NCBI GenBank assembly: GCA_963921215.1 | Contig: OY992502.1 | Span: 66,504,622 to 66,568,621, forward strand | Origin: Scoparia ambigualis | Taxonomy: Eukaryota; Arthropoda; Insecta; Lepidoptera; Crambidae | Length of the DNA stretch: 64,000 nucleotides | Direction of reading: 5' to 3' | Shown here: positions 62,450 through 64,000 of the stretch, in pieces | How positions within the stretch are numbered: the stretch's first letter is position 1 | Layout of the letters: each line of letters starts with the position of its first letter | Program-made: the position numbers and the translations under genes | Notes under the pieces: model-generated | Database searches by the model: none | Told to the model about the DNA's origin: nothing | Seen by the model: the letters and a program-made list of their open reading frames with translations, nothing else

Positions 62450-63060
62450 CATTTCTGGGGAGAATGAATCTCCATATTTTATTTTATATTTATTTATATT
62501 GTGATTTATACTTCTTTTGATTTGATTTTTTAATATATTTATTTTATTTTTACTTTATTTAAAAATACTTGTTTAGTTTTTATTATTTAGAAATTAAGTG
62601 TTTTTATATCGTTGTGTTGATAATTGGGGGAGTTTTGTTTTATTTTAATTAATTTTGAGTTTGTTTTCTTAAAGTTTTTGTTTTATATTTTTAATTTGGT
62701 TAAGTTGGTTATTCATAAAATTTATTTGGGTTTTATAATTTTAATTTATTGTTGTAATCTATTATGGCTTTTTTCACCTTTATGTTTTAATTATATTATT
62801 TTGTTTAGTTTGTTTTATAATGGCTTATTTTATGTTTGTTTTGGTTTATGGCTTTATTTAAGTTTTATTATTTTGGTTTTGTTTTCATTCTATTAAATTT
62901 ATTTATATATTTTATTGTTTAAGGTAATTATTTGTTATTTAGTACGTGAGACTATTTGGTAGTTTTGTTTTATTAGTTTTGTCTTAATTTAATTAGTTTT
63001 ATTTGAGGTTACTGTAAAAATATTAGAAGTATATTGGTATACATAGAGTGCGGCTTACAG
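62450..63060. other. Strand-asymmetric T-rich block
   Basis: The plus strand is very rich in T with few C; the minus strand is correspondingly A-rich. A 90-codon frame at 62624-62896 is a run of Phe/Leu/Ile codons caused by the composition. It lies just 3' of the ORF1 stop on the minus strand and may be the A-rich 3' region of that element. Confidence 0.5.
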
Positions 63061-63128
63061 GCTACTTATTGTAACAAAGTTTTTAAAAATGTTCTCCTGA
63101 ACTCAGTAAAGTATCTTACAACTACTGC

Positions 63129-63900
63129 TTATTTTAGGCGGTTCAACGTTTCTTTATCTCGCACGTAGACGTACTCGGAAGATTCGGTCTTCCTCATAAA
63201 TATGTGGCCGTTTCTTATCCATACGAACTTGAATTGGAGATCTTTAGCGCGGGAGCAAACTGCGGCGTGAAGGGCTTTATTTTCTGGTGATAGATTTTCG
63301 ACCACATATATAGCCGACTTATTCTCACAGGTGAAGCCAAGATGAGCGGAGTTTAACTTATCATCAACATGGTTCTTATTATATTTTATGGTTGCAGCTA
63401 GAACAGAGTCTCTTATACGCGGTTGGCTGAATTTTATAAGAATCGATCGAGGTCTCGGAGACAGAGTACTTATTTTGGCTATACGGGAACAATAAAATAT
63501 GTCGTTGTCCGCTATTCGATGATTAATAGCCTTACCCAACTTTTTCACCAAGTAAACTACATTTTCTGATCTTCTTTCTGGCACACATTGCAGCTCCAAG
63601 TTGTTGGCACGAGAGATGAGGTCCAACTTATTGTGGTTACTCCTAAGGCATGATATTGTTTCACGAAGGGTTTCATTTTGCTTTTTAAGTGTATTATGTC
63701 GGACTTATAAATAGCCATTTCTGATTTAACACTTTCAAACTGGCTGTTAAAAAAGCAAAGTGACTCCTTAAAGTCATTAACTTGGTCGCTTAATGCTTGC
63801 ATCTTACAGTCAATTTTAGAGCTTAATTATTTGAGATAATCCTTCATTACTCGTTGCATTTCTTCGCGTATCATCATTCGGAGATCCGGCGTATCGGAGA
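63129..63900 (-). pseudogene. LINE ORF1 with coiled coil and FP-like C-terminal domain
   Basis: The minus strand reads MMIREEMQRVMKDYLK, a stop at about 63824-63826, then QALSDQVNDFKESLCFFNSQ (coiled coil). After a shift near 63690 it reads KKQNETLRETISCLRSNHNK, then NNLELQCVPERRSENV, FYCSRIAKIS, SILIKFSQPRIRDSVLA and FKFVWIRNGHIFMRKTE to the stop at 63129. The C-terminal ~120 residues follow the Baculo_FP-type domain often found in insect LINE ORF1 proteins, which is probably RNA-binding. The likeness to the baculovirus FP protein is a shared domain and does not make this viral. The upstream part lies outside the window. Confidence 0.6.
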
Positions 63901-64000
63901 TATAGGGGGAGCTACCTCGCATGCAATAGGCGACTTTACGCTCTGTTGTTTCTTTACAGAGGTTTTGGTTTGATGCGTTACATGGGAGGACTGCGCCGAC

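Larger units (their letters stand above)
61558..64000 (-). mobile_element. Candidate ORF1-only LINE (half-LINE), runs off the window
   Basis: On the minus strand: ORF1 (63129-63900), an A-rich stretch (62450-63060), a duplicated 433-bp unit and an AAATAAATAAATAAAT tail at about 61558-61576. No endonuclease or RT lies between ORF1 and the tail. The tail has the same AAAT form as the LINE at 56182. A nonautonomous ORF1-only element is one reading; an internally deleted LINE or two abutting fragments are the alternatives. Confidence 0.4.

Noticed and set aside
62624..62896. Small hydrophobic membrane protein
   Set aside because: The residues are Phe/Leu/Ile because the DNA is T-rich; no start context or family supports it.
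63129..63626. Integrated baculovirus FP gene
   Set aside because: The domain is shared with the viral FP protein, but an upstream coiled coil, the A-rich 3' region and the AAAT tail fit a LINE ORF1; no other viral gene is present.

Overview
The window looks like repeat-rich, AT-rich nuclear DNA of a moth or butterfly. That call rests on familiar dispersed repeats (GATGAT-tailed retroposon ends, the CGCCTTTTACGACACCCA family, arms of the ACCGATTT...GCGAAGCC family, several kinds of tRNA-derived SINE head) and on the mix of CR1/jockey-type LINEs, mariner/Tc1, hAT and MITE elements. There are no bacterial-style operons, rRNA genes, intact tRNA genes or CRISPR arrays.

Layout: 0-9 kb holds a nearly complete LINE (2018-6270, minus) with a coiled-coil plus SGNH-like ORF1 and an endonuclease/reverse transcriptase ORF2, a short 3' copy of the same family, and SINE and LINE ends. 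9-21 kb is low in coding content, with palindromic MITEs, a SINE split by a MITE, a 571-bp tandem duplication and decayed LINE C-termini. 21-25 kb holds a hAT element (8-bp TSD), a TA-flanked MITE and a MITE with a 9-bp TSD. 25.5-27.2 kb is a 5'-truncated LINE. 27.6-36.5 kb is a nest of inverted-repeat elements with three decayed THAP-domain fragments. 36.87-41.94 kb is one hAT insertion (perfect 8-bp TSD) that now holds about 3.7 kb of a 106-bp satellite in six-monomer higher-order repeats. 43.5-50.95 kb holds the only convincing host gene, a secreted DUF1091-like protein on the minus strand with three recognisable phase-0 exons. Its 6.3-kb intron contains a second copy of the 2-6 kb LINE, itself split by a 1356-bp DNA element inserted exactly between AAA and TTT with no target duplication, the signature of Spy transposons. 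51.8-54.4 kb is a complete-looking DD41D (rosa-type) mariner relative with about 550-bp inverted repeats. 54.6-56 kb holds RTE and mariner fossils. 56.2-61.5 kb is a LINE broken by a complete-looking DD34E Tc1 element and a 1.06-kb nonautonomous DNA element. 61.5-64 kb holds a LINE ORF1 (FP-like C-terminal domain) followed by a tandemly duplicated 3' region and no visible ORF2.

Most of the sequence is therefore a record of mobile elements landing in one another. Several insertions can be read precisely because an uninterrupted copy, or a frame that rejoins, shows the empty site. Two transposases (52463-53527 and 57371-58396) have full catalytic triads and open frames. LINE copy 1 has an open ORF2 but a changed catalytic residue; copy 2 has the catalytic residue but a broken frame. 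Coordinates of decayed elements are approximate, family names come from motif recognition without database search, and no expression evidence is available.
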